Shown here: in pieces, positions 53,270-64,000 of the stretch
How positions within the stretch are numbered: the first letter of the stretch is position 1
Layout: every line of letters starts with the position of its first letter
Assembly (NCBI GenBank): GCA_963681505.1
Contig: OY811973.1
Span: 6,984,673 to 7,048,672 of the forward strand
Length of the DNA stretch: 64,000 bases
From: Eunapius fragilis
Taxonomy: Eukaryota > Porifera > Demospongiae > Spongillida > Spongillidae
Direction: 5' to 3'
Notes under the pieces: model-generated
What the model saw: only the letters and a program-made list of their open reading frames with translations
Database searches by the model: none
Told to the model about the DNA's origin: nothing
Program-made: the position numbers and the translations under genes

Positions 53270-54640
53270 CTTCACCAGCAACTACACACTACCCTTAATG
53301 TTTAAATGGTCACGCCTTACCCTTTAGGAACGAATGTTCCCCAAGGGTAACGCACATTGATGGCTTGTATTTTTCATTGTACTATACATGTAAGTAGAAG
53401 ATCGATTAACAGGTACGTGATGAACACAACTCTTGACTTTCCCACCTGTGCTCTTTCTTGATTTTTGACGTTGCATTCGTCACCACTTGTCACTATTATT
53501 AAAGCTATTCATTGTTGAAATCGATCGCGCGATGATTTGCCAGTAGTACGATTCAAAGCATGCAGCGATGTGCAGTAGGAAGTATATGTCCGTATTTTCA
53601 AGGAAAAGAACAATGGACACTACTACTGTGTGACATGCAGTCGGCCAACAGATGGCTTTGTTGTGACTGTAGTTTGCTGTCAGAAAGTCTAGAGGATCCA
53701 GGTATGCAGCCACAAGGAGGATCCCAATATATGGTCTGATATCAGGGACATGAAATTCAACACTCTGAATAAGACACCTTCAGTTTTAATCATTACAATG
53801 TGTATTCCAAACATTTTTCAAAACTTGATTATTGGGACCATGGTTACATTACCCCTGGGCAACGTGATGCTTGATAGATATTAAATATTTATTATACAAT
53901 GAGTAATGAACAAATTAATTTTAAAAGGTAAGTTAGTATAGACATGTTAAAGTCAGAACAGTGGTGTAGGGACTGCTTGGAGGTTTGAACTATAACATAT
54001 CACTAGGTAGTGAGTTCCAATAGGAGCCACAGACTAGCAAAGGTTGGTGGGAGTAGTACCATTCCAGTTTTCTGTACTTCATAGAATTGAGATAGATCTG
54101 ATTCAATGACAAGACTTGTCGACTATTCTGCCTTTGTTAAACGTTTTGTACTTTTTCAGCATAGATAATATATTGTTTAGGTAAAGTTCATTGCCATATT
54201 TAGCTACCACGTATAGGTACTACAGTAGACAGTTATCTACAAAAAACGTTATTGAATGAACCAATCAAAGCAGCTTTAGACAAGTGTGCTAGCAACTAGT
54301 AGAGAGGGGAGGGGAACTTACCATACAATGTGGGAGGCTCCTGCCTCCATGCTCATACAAGATGACCACAATGACAACATTTAACATTGGTGTTCGCAGA
54401 CTGTGCACAACACAAAACACATACATCACAACTATCTTATACATCACATCTAGACACAACAACAATGACTGCATGGATATGTGGTGTGTGCATGTGTACC
54501 AGTCTGTGGCAGGGGCCAAATGTGTGCTATTTAGAGGAGGTAGGCCACACCTTCCTCAGGGGGAAACCTCTGCAGAAATAACCTCATTGAGGAAAACGAC
54601 CAAATACATTCTGCCATTAAGCTCAGCTACTGCACTCCAG
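53270..54640. other. Intergenic, one possible first exon
   Basis: An ATG at 53560 opens 47 codons (MQRCAVGSICPYFQGKEQWT ... RWLCCDCSLLSESLEDP) up to a donor-like GGTATGC at 53701. The Cys-rich peptide looks plausible, but its phase (1) does not fit the ankyrin exon at 55963, so the link is unproven. The rest shows nothing recognisable. Confidence 0.25.
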
Positions 54641-54655
54641 CTATCTGCATAGCCT

Positions 54656-55225
54656 TGGCACCATGTGGCCTGACCCTCATGACCCTGGCTTCACCATGTG
54701 ACCTGACCCTCATGACCCTGGCTTCACCATGGGACCTGACCCTCATGACCCTGGCTTCACCATGTGGCCTGACCTTCATGACTCTGGCTTCATCATGTGA
54801 CCTGACCCTCATGACCCTGGCTTCATCATGTGACCTGACCCTCATGACCATGGCTTCACCAAGTGCCCTTACCCTCATGACCCTGGCTTCATGTGATCTG
54901 ACCCTCATGACCCCGGCTTCACCATGAGGCCTGACCCTCATGACCCTGGCTTCACCATGTGGCCTGACCCTCATGACCTTGGCTTCACCATGTGGCCTGA
55001 CCCTCATGACCCTGGCTTCACCATTTGGCCTGACCCTCATGACCCTGGCTTCACTGTGTGGCCTGACCCTCATGATCCTGGCTTCACCATGTGGCCTGAC
55101 CCTCATGACCCTGGCTTCACCGTGCGGCCTGACCCTCATGACCCTGGCTTCACCGTGCGGCCTGACCCTGGCTTCACCATGTGACCTGATCCTCATGACC
55201 CAGGCTTCACTATGTGACCTGACCC
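54656..55225. repeat. 33-bp minisatellite (about 17 copies)
   Basis: The unit reads CATGTGGCCTGACCCTCATG then ACCCTGGCTTCAC (33 bp). It ends in a 14-C run at 55231. As 11 codons the array is open on both strands, but no gene is implied. Confidence 0.96.
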
Positions 55226-55488
55226 TCATGCCCCCCCCCCCCCCCTCCCACTTTTCGTATCGGACCTGAATCAGTAATATAATATGGTATAACTTCGATT
55301 CATTTATACTCACGCGACTAATACCAGCAACGCGTGGGGAGCAGAACTAGTGGAGTATAACACGACGAACTTGTCCGGGATAACAAAGTGAATGTCCGCT
55401 AAACAGGTATGTATTAGGTTTCTCGACAAAATATCAAATTTCATGCGTAGGCTTATTAGATACACGTGACCGTAGAACGTATAGAAGC

Positions 55489-55735
55489 TGAATTGATCGC
55501 AGTGAAGGCAAGGGACTAATATAACCTCCTAAGTCTTCCAGGCTTCCAGCAACCACGCCTAATTCAAATTAGAATTAGTTTATTTCAAGGCATATTTGTA
55601 CTACCCAATAAAATACGCCGAAGCCTTCTTACTCCCTGAAGAACTTCATGACCTTAGCAGTACTGGCTTAGTTAGGCGTAACCTGACCTCGCCAGAGATA
55701 ATGACCTCGCAGAGGTCCGGTTACGCCCAGCTATA
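55489..55735 (+). repeat. Dispersed repeat family D, copy 2
   Basis: Homologous to 27272-27490. Its terminal hairpin is expanded (CTCGCCAGAGATAATGACCTCGCAGAGG). Confidence 0.75.
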
Positions 55736-55962
55736 TGCACTTTCAAACGAGTAATGGTACCTCTTCCCCAGCCTTTCTACTACTTCTGTCGTTTGTATAA
55801 CTTTTCATTGTTATTAGCATTTGGTAAATCTAACTAACTTAGTAGATGTCAAGTGCTGGGCAGATAAGATGTGACCATCAATTATATTAATGCTCAAATG
55901 ATCATGGTTAGGATATGTGTTATAGTACTTCATTTTCATATGTGTACATTTGTCCACTACAG

Positions 55963-56049
55963 CTAGTTGAAGCATGCAGGACTGGAGATGTGAGAGCTGT
56001 CCAACAGCTCCTGTCACGTGGTGTTGGTGTGGATGATGAGTATAACATG
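55963..56049 (+). CDS. Ankyrin-repeat gene, exon A
   Basis: 87 bp (29 codons, phase 0) after the acceptor GTCCACTACAG. It reads LVEACRTGDVRAVQQLLSRG then VGVDDEYNM, a typical first ankyrin repeat (EA.R.GD...V..LL..G). It ends ATG|GTATGT, where the donor is the first unit of a minisatellite. Continues with the exons at 57793, 59484 and 61961, by inference from strand and phase. Confidence 0.8.
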
Positions 56050-56320
56050 GTATGTACATGTGTATGTTGAGTATGGGGAGGTATGTACATGTGTATGTTG
56101 AGTATGGGGAGGTATGTACATGTGTATGTTGAGTATGGGGAGGTATATACATGTGTATGTTGAGCATGGGGAGGTATGTACATGTGTATGTTGAGTATGG
56201 GGAGGTATGTACATGTGTATGTTGAGTATGGGAGGTATGTACAGTGTACATGTGTATGTTGAGTATGGGGAGGTATGTACATGTGTATGTTGAGTATGGG
56301 GAGGTATGTACATGTGGACT
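56050..56320. repeat. 31-bp minisatellite that begins at the splice donor
   Basis: About nine units of GTATGTACATGTGTATGTTG then AGTATGGGGAG. Each unit boundary reads GAG|GTATGT, itself a good donor sequence. Confidence 0.95.
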
Positions 56321-56549
56321 GTTTGTATTAATGGTTGAGTAGTTTTATGCATGTAACCTTTTATACTACAGTAGGCAGTTAGTAATATGATACATTTAAT
56401 GCTATCATAATCATGTCAATGTCAGTTAATTTTATTACATAACTGAACTTGTCTTCTTCAAAAGAAATCATGGAGCTTATTACTGCAACCAGATCTTTGT
56501 TCATTGAACATATGATTGTCAATTAATTGATGCTATCATAAGGATAGGA

Positions 56550-57259
56550 GAGTTCTAAATAATCCTGAGGGGGAACATCCCCTGGGCAAAGGCCTCACTT
56601 CCATTCAACCTTCAGTCAAACACACAGTATTACGTTGGTTCTGTGTCATAACAGAGAACAAAAATACTTGTGCCCACATCTCCCACTCCGTCACAACTGT
56701 TATTTGCCACCATTTTTCTGCTTCTTTTCCTTCTCCTTCCTTCTGCCACGATAAACTCGAGCTAGAGACGTTGTCCAAGAACCTTAACAGCACCAATCGC
56801 TTCTGCATATATCCGGATTTTATCTTTAGTATATATGACTCATTGGGCGAAATACAAAAGCGACTAGTACCTAATTTGGTATACACAGCTTGATATACAA
56901 AACAATCTGGTACCCAGGCCATATACCTACTACGTTATTCACCAACATATGGTAACCCACACCTACGCTTTACGTTGGTTATTAATAGTCATCTGTTTGA
57001 AGAAATCAACAAGGCTTAAGCCCACGAGCAAAGGGAATCCCATAAAGAAGGTGTCAGCTACGAGGCTGATCCAGGAAAGATGGACTATGAGCGTGACAGC
57101 TATGAGGCTGATCTGCTTCATCAGCCATGTACATGTAAAAGCTAAAACTGTCTGATTTGTTAATACAAGACCCAGATGTCCAGTCGACACACTGCCGTAG
57201 GGGGTCTTATTTCAAAATTGTGTAGATGCTATCTCATCTCATGAAGAAATTAAAAACAT
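56550..57259. repeat. Intron module, copy 2
   Basis: Homologous to 24740-25186, 58110-58790 and 62670-63350 (AATAATCCTGAGGGGGAACA, CCTGGGCAAAGGCCTCACTT, CAGCTACGAGGCTGATCCAG). Confidence 0.75.
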
Positions 57260-57517
57260 GAAACAAGTAATAAAAACATTCTCTATGAGAAAATTGGTAA
57301 TATATAGGATTGCAAGGCAATAGTGTTCGAAAAAGGGAGGAAACAAGGGTCAAATTAAAAGTGAAAATGGAATAGCCCTATTTGTAGGACATTATGTTTG
57401 TGTGTAATATATATCTTTCCTTATTATTAGACCATTGTTTCCTCCCTTTTAACACCACTATTGGCTTCTCCTATATGTCACCAACTTTCTCACAGAGAAT
57501 GTTTTTATTACCTGTTC
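57260..57517. mobile_element. Palindromic MITE, family 1 (copy 4)
   Basis: GAAACAAGTAATAAAAACAT on the left is mirrored by ATGTTTTTATTACCTGTTC on the right. The inner part is more decayed than in the 26.7-kb copy. Confidence 0.8.
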
Positions 57518-57792
57518 TACAAGATTATTGTTTACATAGAGGATTGGAAATCATTGGTCCCTTGCAACATGCATAATGGAAGAGTCCAATACGACAGTCT
57601 GGCAGTATTATTGAGACCAAAGAATTGGTTTTGTCCTCATGCTTGTAGTTTCCATGCTCATTGCCACTAGATTTTGTTACGTCTGATGTGAATGTGAACA
57701 ACAATCAGTGCATTGTTTAATTCCACATGTTGTCACCTCATTGATGCATGTGTATTGCACTGCTTTTCTTTACCCTCACCTCCCATATGTAG

Positions 57793-57876
57793 TACACACC
57801 ACTGCAAGTGGCAGCTTGTAATGGTCATACAGCTGTGGTGGAAATCCTTGTAAAGGCAGGAGCTGATGTGACCAAA
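57793..57876 (+). CDS. Ankyrin-repeat gene, exon B1 (84 bp)
   Basis: 28 codons, phase 0, between the acceptor CCCATATGTAG and the donor AAA|GTGAGT. It reads YTPLQVAACNGHTAVVEILV then KAGADVTK, the two helices of an ankyrin repeat. The exon lacks the five to six residues that usually complete the 33-residue repeat before TPL. Confidence 0.85.
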
Positions 57877-58001
57877 GTGAGTGATGTAGGGTGTGGTGAA
57901 GTACTAACAAGAAGGGTTGATCCAAATACATTGTATTCATTGTCTTGCATCAATGCAAGGTGCTATCTTCCATATGTTTAGTCCATGCCATGTACATGTA
58001 C

Positions 58002-59439
58002 ATGCTGGGGGTATACAACATTAGTGGTATTTGTAATGAGGAGAGTAGTTTGTATGTAGAGTGGTATAAAAGTAATAATGGGGAGGTGATGACAATACAA
58101 TCTTTGCTGGTTTAATATTTTGGTGAATGATACTGTGCTAAATAACCCTGAGGGGGAACATCCCCTGGGCAAAGGCCTCACTTCCATTCAACCATTTCCC
58201 TTCAGTCAAACCCAATCTAATATTATGTCCACTACTACAGTTTTGACTTGGTTCTGTGTCATAACAAAAATACTCGTGCCCACGTCTTGCACTCTGTCCA
58301 CCTGTTATTTGCTGCCATTTTACTTCTTCTCCTTCCTTCTGCCTCGAAGAACTCGGGCTAGAAGTGTTGTCCAAAAACCTTAACAGCACCACTTGCTTCA
58401 GCATATGTCTTTAGTATACAATGTACATGTATATGACCCATTGATGTAATACAAAAGCGACTAGTACCTAATTTGGTATACACAGCTTGATATACAAAAC
58501 AATCTTGTACCCAGGCCATACACCTACTACGTTATTCACCGACATATGGTAACCCACACCTACCTTTACGCTGGTTATTAATAGTCATCTGTTTGAAGAA
58601 ATCAACAAGGCTTAAGCCCACGAGCTAAGTGAATCCCATAAAGAAGGTGTCAGCTACAAGGCTGATCCAGGAAAGAAGGACTATGAGCGTCAGAACCCAG
58701 ATGTCCAGTCCCAAAGATGACACACTGCCATAGTAGTCATATTTCAAAATTGTGTAGATGCTATCTCATCTCATGAAGAAATTAAAAACATATATGTTAC
58801 AGCTGCCTTAATATGTCCCTGGTGCATTCAGTGGCTAGATCCATTCTAGGTAGAAGCTATGTAGTTTAGAACATCTATAGGTGTTTTTTGTGTGTAATAG
58901 TGCTTTTATTCTCTGTATTCTATATAATTTTAAAAATATGAAACAAGTAATAAAAACATTCTCTATGAGAAAGTTGGTATATAGGAGTGGAAGCCAATAG
59001 TGGTGTAAAAAGAGAGGAAACAAGGGTCTAATTAAAAGTGAAAATGGAATAGTCCTATTTGTAGGTCATTATGTTTGTGTGCTAAATATAGGACATTATG
59101 TCTTCTCTTATTATTAGACCCTTGTTTCCTCCCTTTTAACACCACTATTGGCTTCTCCTATTTGTCACCAACTTTCTCACAGAGAATGCATTTTTTTATT
59201 ACCTGTTCTACAAGATGATTGTTTACATAGAGGATTGCACATCAATGGTCCCTTGGAAAATGCGTAATGGAAGAGTCCAATACGACAGTCTGGCAGTATT
59301 AATGAGACCAAAGAATTGGTTATGTCCTCATGCTTGTAGTTTCCATGCTCATTGCCACTAGATTTTGTTCCATCTGATGTGAATGTGAACAACAATCAGT
59401 GCATTGTTTAATTCCACATGTTGTCACCTCATTGATGCA
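58002..59439 (+). repeat. Direct duplication, left copy (partner 62563-64000, offset 4561 bp)
   Basis: The two segments match nearly base for base with constant offset; differences are single bases (for example 58077 G versus A region, 58255 TGTGTC versus TATGTC). The right copy reaches the window edge, so the duplication may be longer. Confidence 0.95.
58940..59209. mobile_element. Palindromic MITE, family 1 (copy 5)
   Basis: Same arms as copy 4 (GAAACAAGTAATAAAAACAT ...), carried inside the duplicated segment. Confidence 0.8.
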
Positions 59440-59483
59440 TGTGTATTGCTCTGCTTTTCTTTACCCTCACCTCCCATATGTAG

Positions 59484-59567
59484 GACACATCACTGTATGT
59501 GGCAGCTCAAAATGGTCATACAGCTGTGGTGGAGATCCTTGTAAAGGCAGGAGCTAATGTGAACTAT
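59484..59567 (+). CDS. Ankyrin-repeat gene, exon B2 (84 bp)
   Basis: Near-copy of exon B1: DTSLYVAAQNGHTAVVEILV then KAGANVNY, with the same acceptor and the donor TAT|GTGAGT. Flanking intron sequence for about 200 bp on each side is duplicated with it (59270-59780 against 57580-58080 and 61760-62270). Confidence 0.85.
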
Positions 59568-60068
59568 GTGAGTGATGTAGGGTGTGGTGAAGTACTAACA
59601 AGAAGGGTTGATCCAAATACATTGTATTCATTGTCTTGCATCAATGCAAGGTGCTATCTTCCATATGTCTAGGTCCATGCCATGTACATATACATGCTGG
59701 GGGTATACAACATTAGTGGTATTTGTAATGAGGAGAGTAGTTTGTATGTAGAGTGATCTAAAAGTAGTAATGGGGAGGTGGTGACTACATATCAACTGTT
59801 GCTATGGGAAGAACAGACATGTTTATTTATGCCATTTTTATGGGAATGTCATGTGTAAGAATATTACCTATTGGTATGTAGTGTTGAATTAGTTCATGTT
59901 TTTGGACAGTCATGATTGTGTGCTTTCTGGAATGGTCTAAAAGTAGCAATGTGGAGGTGGTGACTATCATCAGGTTAAAAATAAAATTATTTCAAACTAC
60001 ATTAACATGTATGTAATAACCAGACACAACCAACACAGGGACTGCATTGCTGACTTCTGCCATAAGAC

Positions 60069-60535
60069 ATGGTTTCCCCACAAATTGAGAAAGGAAGTGG
60101 CATTCTTCCTAAAGACCTATCAAGACCAGCAGGCATTCTAGTGCCAAACTGGTCTCTCTCCCGCCCAGCTGCATTTGACATAAAGGTCATCAATCCGCTT
60201 AATTTGCAATTTATACAAGAAGCGGCTCAAACCTGTGGTCATGCAGCTGAGATGGGAGAAGAGGCCAAGCACTCAAGAAATGATGAGGCATGTGCCCTTA
60301 GAGGATGGTCATGCATCCCTTTGGTTGTGGAGGTGTTTGGGGGATGGGGCAATGAAGCCATCAATGTACTTTTGGCCATATCCAAATAGGTAGCCACTCA
60401 ACTATGTAGACCTCTGAATGAGGTTATGTCGGGCATCTACAGTCGCCTCAGCCTCACCCTCATGAGGCAGAATGCCAGGGCAATTTTGGCCAGATGTGTC
60501 TCACCAAACACTTGCTGTGACTTTAGTTATTTATA
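60069..60535 (+). pseudogene. C-terminal fragment of a reverse-transcriptase-type retroelement protein
   Basis: The stretch reads LSRPAGILVPNWSLSRPAAF, DIKVINPLNLQFIQEAAQTC, EEAKHSRNDEACALRGWSCI and PLVVEVFGGWGNEA. After a stop near 60390 it continues RLSLTLMRQNARAILARC. This pattern (RPAD.LVPNW..G.P.AFD, AE..KH..ND, LGW.C.PL.VE.YG.WG) is the C-terminal end of many RT-containing proteins from marine invertebrates, as I remember them. No RT domain is present upstream, so it is a truncated remnant in the ankyrin intron. Confidence 0.55.
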
Positions 60536-60663
60536 GTGCTTATGTTTAATGTATTCTGTACTTTGGCATTATCCTAGTGCCGTTGCGTTTCGTACCTACA
60601 TTTGGTTATTGACTACGATACTGCTAAAAAAAAAAACATGTATGTGTATAACTCTGTGCATGT

Positions 60664-60692
60664 ATTGTAAAGGCAGGAGCTGATGTGAACAA
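60664..60692 (+). pseudogene. Relic of an ankyrin exon (3' end only)
   Basis: TTGTAAAGGCAGGAGCTGAT then GTGAACAAA matches the end of exons B1-B3. The 5' part is missing and the donor region is disturbed (AAACTGTGAGTCATGTAGG). Downstream intron sequence is still recognisable. Confidence 0.7.
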
Positions 60693-60959
60693 AACTGTGA
60701 GTCATGTAGGTGTGGTGAAGTACTACGAAGAAGGGTTGATCCACATTGTATTCATTGTCTTGCATCAATGCAAGGTGTTAATTAAATATTTCTTCCATAT
60801 TGAACTAGTCCATGCCACATGTTGGTGGGATATGATTGAAATTGAATAATTAGAATGGTTTAGCTAAAAGTAGCAATGGGGAGATGGTGACTGCATGTCG
60901 TTGAATACCAAGTTTTTTATTATTACAAACTACTTTATTACATGTATGTATAACTATGT

Positions 60960-61375
60960 ATATGTACTGGGCTTACATGCTATGCATATAAGGCCATAAC
61001 AACACTTCTACCCTGGAGGGGCTTTTCTGCCTTCTGCCACACTAGCGTATTTGTCTGCTCCTCACACATGTGTATTTGACTTCCTCATATCACCATCTGT
61101 ATGAATATTGTTTTTTTACTGTATCTGTGTTCTGCCATTTGCTGCAATAGGTAGGCAGTCTCCTGAGTGCTCCCAGGCTTATTACACTACCATTGACTTC
61201 CAATCCTCTAGGTCATTTAATATTCTTGTTGTTTTTACATCGTATTTATTTGCAGTTTGAGACCTCCATGGGGCACTCGTTAGATTTCCATTAACCAAAC
61301 AGTACTTAAAACTATCCAATTGGGGGGTTCACATTGTTGGCTTCTACCGTGACCTAATAACGTTTATTTCTTTGA
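60960..61375. repeat. Block homologous to 24125-24620
   Basis: Same order of landmarks as the 3' flank of the kinase gene, diverged by many substitutions. Confidence 0.75.
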
Positions 61376-61379
61376 TCAT

Positions 61380-61735
61380 AATAAAAGTCACTTTCTGTTG
61401 CTATGATAAAGGATGGTAGGGTGGGCTGCAATCACTTAGTCTATAGCCTTATGTGCCTCACATGTGAGGTACTCCACCTCAAACTAATGGTGGCTTACGT
61501 CGTCACCATGGGCAACAGAGCAGACCTCGTGGAGCAACTCCTCCAGCATGAGGCAGGGCCCATCTGGTCTTTCTGCAATGTTTGGAGGCTGCACCAATCT
61601 CCTAACCTCCTCTGACCCAAATACGCAAATGACACAGACAATGAGGACACCAGTCGCTTTACACTTGCTACATCGGGCTTGGCCTCCATATGTGACTGTC
61701 CCAGCAAGATTTTGGTGATAACACATTATTGTGAA
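61380..61735. other. Unrecognised insertion-like block in the ankyrin intron
   Basis: Higher GC content than its surroundings and open on both strands for 70-80 codons. The minus reading has CSKCKATGVLIVCVICVFG. No family can be supported. Confidence 0.3.
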
Positions 61736-61960
61736 ATAATAGTTGCTATCGTAAGGATATGATAGTCTGGCAGTATTAATGAGACCAAAGAATTGGTTTT
61801 GTCCTCATGCTTGTAGTTTCCATGCTCATTGCCACTAGATTTTGTTCCATCTGATGTGAATGTGAACAACAATCAGTGCATTGTTTAATTCCACATGTTG
61901 TCACCTCATTGATGCATGTGTATTGCACTGCTTTTCTTTACCCTCACCTCCCATATGTAG

Positions 61961-62044
61961 AACACACCACTGTATGGGGCAGCTCGTAATGGTCATACAG
62001 CTGTGGTGGAGATCCTTTTAAAGGCAGGAGCTGATGTGAACAAA
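61961..62044 (+). CDS. Ankyrin-repeat gene, exon B3 (84 bp)
   Basis: NTPLYGAARNGHTAVVEILL then KAGADVNK, between the acceptor CCCATATGTAG and the donor AAA|GTGAGT. Same length and phase as B1 and B2, so the three exons can be spliced in any number without breaking the frame. Confidence 0.85.
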
Positions 62045-62562
62045 GTGAGTGATGTAGGGTGTGGTGAAGTTCTAACAAGCAGAAGAAGAAGGGTTGATCC
62101 AAATACATTGTATTCATTGTCTTGCATCAATGCAAGGTGCTATCTTCCATATTGTCTAGGTCCATGCCATGTACATGTACATGCTGGGGGTATACAACAT
62201 TAGTGGTATTTGTAATGAGGAGAGTAGTTTGTATGTAGAGTGGTCTAAAAGTAGTAATGGGGAGGTGGTGACTACTTATCAACTGCTGCTATGGGAAGAA
62301 CAGACATGTTTATTTATCTGTTAATAACATTTTTATGGGAATGTCATGTGCAATAAAGAATATTACCTATTTGTAGTTTAAATTGTTAATAACTTCTGTT
62401 ATACATTTATATGCTGGGGAAGTGCAAAAAACACTGGTCAACACATTAAAAATTTCTCTTTCTTTTCATTATGTGAATCCCACTCATCCATCATCAGTTG
62501 GTAAGTTATGCTTGTGAATTGAGGATTGAAATTACTTTTATGTAGCGATGTTTAGTGGTCTA

Positions 62563-64000
62563 ATGCTGGGGGTATACAACATTAGTGGTATTTGTAATGA
62601 GGAGAGTAGTTTGTATGTAAAGTGGTATAAAAGTAATAATGGGGAGGTGATGACAATACAATCTTTGCTGGTTTAATATTTTGGTGAATGATAATGTGCT
62701 AAATAACCCTGAGGGGGGACATTCCCTGGGCAAAGGCCTCACTTCCATTCAACCATTTCCCTTCAGTCAAACCCAATCTAATATTATGTCCACTACTACA
62801 GTTTTGACTTGGTTCTATGTCATAACAAAAATACTCGTGCCCACGTCTTGCACTCTGTCCACCTGTTATTTGCTGCCATTTTACTTCTTCTCCTTCCTTC
62901 TGCCTCGAAGAACTCGGGCTAGAAGTGTTGTCCAAAAACCTTAACAGCACCACTTGCTTCAGCATATATCTTTAGTATACAATGTACATGTATATGACCC
63001 ATTGATGTAATACAAAAGCGACTAGTACATAATTTGGTATACACAGCTTGATATACAAAACAATCTTGTACCCAGGCCATACACCTACTACGTTATTCAC
63101 CGACATATGGTAACCCACACCTACCTTTACGCTGGTTATTAATAGTCATCTGTTTGAAGAAATCAACAAGGCTTAAGCCCACGAGCTAAGTGAATCCCAT
63201 AAAGAAGGTGTCAGCTACAAGGCTGATCCAGGAAAGAAGGACTATGAGCGTCAGAACCCAGATGTCCAGTCCCAAAGATGACACACTGCCATAGTAGTCA
63301 TATTTCAAAATTGTGTAGATGCTATCTCATCTCATGAAGAAATTAAAAACATATATGTTACAGCCGCCTTAATATGTCCCTGGTGCGTTCAGTGGCTAGA
63401 TCCATTCTAGGTAGAAGCTATGTAGTTTAGAACATCTATAGGTGTTTTTTGTGTGTAATAGTGCTTTTATTCTCTGTATTCTATATAATTTTAAAAATAT
63501 GAAACAAGTAATAAAAACATTCTCTATGAGAAAGTTGGTATATAGGAGTGGAAGCCAATAGTGGTGTAAAAAGAGAGGAAACAAGGGTCTAATTAAAAGT
63601 GAAAATGGAATAGTCCTATTTGTAGGTCATTATGTTTGTGTGCTAAATATAGGACATTATGTCTTCTCTTATTATTAGACCCTTGTTTCCTCCCTTTTAA
63701 CACCACTATTGGCTTCTCCTATTTGTCACCAACTTTCTCACAGAGAATGCATTTTTTTATTACCTGTTCTACAAGATGATTGTTTACATAGAGGATTGCA
63801 CATCAATGGTCCCTTGGAAAATGCGTAATGGAAGAGTCCAATACGACAGTCTGGCAGTATTAATGAGACCAAAGAATTGGTTATGTCCTCATGCTTGTAG
63901 TTTCCATGCTCATTGCCACTAGATTTTGTTCCATCTGATGTGAATGTGAACAACAATCAGTGCATTGTTTAATTCCACATGTTGTCACCTCATTGATGCA
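62563..64000 (+). repeat. Direct duplication, right copy (to the window edge)
   Basis: Matches 58002-59439 with an offset of 4561 bp. A further ankyrin exon like B2 would be expected just beyond the window, at about 64045. Confidence 0.95.
63501..63770. mobile_element. Palindromic MITE, family 1 (copy 6)
   Basis: Duplicate of copy 5, carried by the 4561-bp-offset duplication rather than by independent insertion. Confidence 0.8.

Noticed and set aside
54627..55313. 228-codon ORF with MRVRPHGEARV repeats on the minus strand
   Set aside because: Exactly the 33-bp minisatellite read in one frame, with no start context or splice partner.
1..64000. tRNA, rRNA or other structured RNA genes
   Set aside because: None was recognised by eye. 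A covariance-model search would be needed to exclude small RNAs.

Overview
The window is animal nuclear DNA: AT-rich, intron-rich, dense in transposons and minisatellites, with GT-AG introns and short phase-0 exons. The genes that can be read are an ankyrin-repeat/coiled-coil/TKL-kinase gene, a second ankyrin-repeat gene and a UBX-domain gene. Large families of ankyrin and TKL-kinase genes with Ala/Glu/Arg-rich coiled coils, together with BEL/Pao, hAT, CACTA and pogo/Tigger elements, suggest an early-branching invertebrate, most likely a sponge. That placement is inference from memory of such genomes. No bacterial, organellar, tRNA or rRNA gene was seen.

Layout. 0-10 kb: a possible minus-strand mini-exon (242-286), then a foldback-like element (896-9981) with about 540-bp inverted arms carrying 24-bp tandem repeats. 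Its right arm is split by an intact BEL/Pao retrotransposon (3585-9549, minus strand) with identical 156-bp LTRs, a 5-bp target duplication, a tRNA-Tyr-type primer site and one 1847-codon ORF. 12.3-24 kb: exons of a plus-strand ankyrin/coiled-coil/kinase gene. The last exon encodes two near-identical kinase domains, and the second has lost catalytic residues. The large intron holds a 2.5-kb 45-bp minisatellite, a broken hAT transposase and a 0.55-kb palindrome. 24-27 kb: repeats shared with the 56-64 kb locus, and small ORFs.

27.8-33.6 kb: a CACTA/EnSpm-like element with a 3-bp target duplication. It has a neat three-exon minus-strand gene and a divergent, frameshifted TNP2-like transposase, separated by a ~190-bp palindrome. 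34.2-35.3 kb: a 36-bp minisatellite. 37.05-40.46 kb: a pogo/Tigger-type element folded into two 1.3-kb inverted arms around a broken CENP-B-type helix-turn-helix. 40.9-41.6 kb: another CENP-B-type DNA-binding fragment. 42.7-47.1 kb: minisatellites and GT/GAT microsatellites. 47.3-51.5 kb: a transposon with 541-bp inverted repeats and an intact ~757-aa protein of a family I cannot place, which is the best candidate for something undescribed. 51.8-53.05 kb: last two exons of a UBX-domain gene. 54.6-55.2 kb: a 33-bp minisatellite. 55.96-62.04 kb: ankyrin exons, three of them near-identical 84-bp exons multiplied with their introns, inside a direct duplication with a 4561-bp offset.

The cellular genes (ankyrin-kinase, ankyrin, UBX) point to signalling and ubiquitin/p97 adaptor roles. 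Most of the remaining sequence is explained by nested mobile elements, and their nesting order can often be read because one arm of a palindrome preserves the empty site of an insertion in the other.
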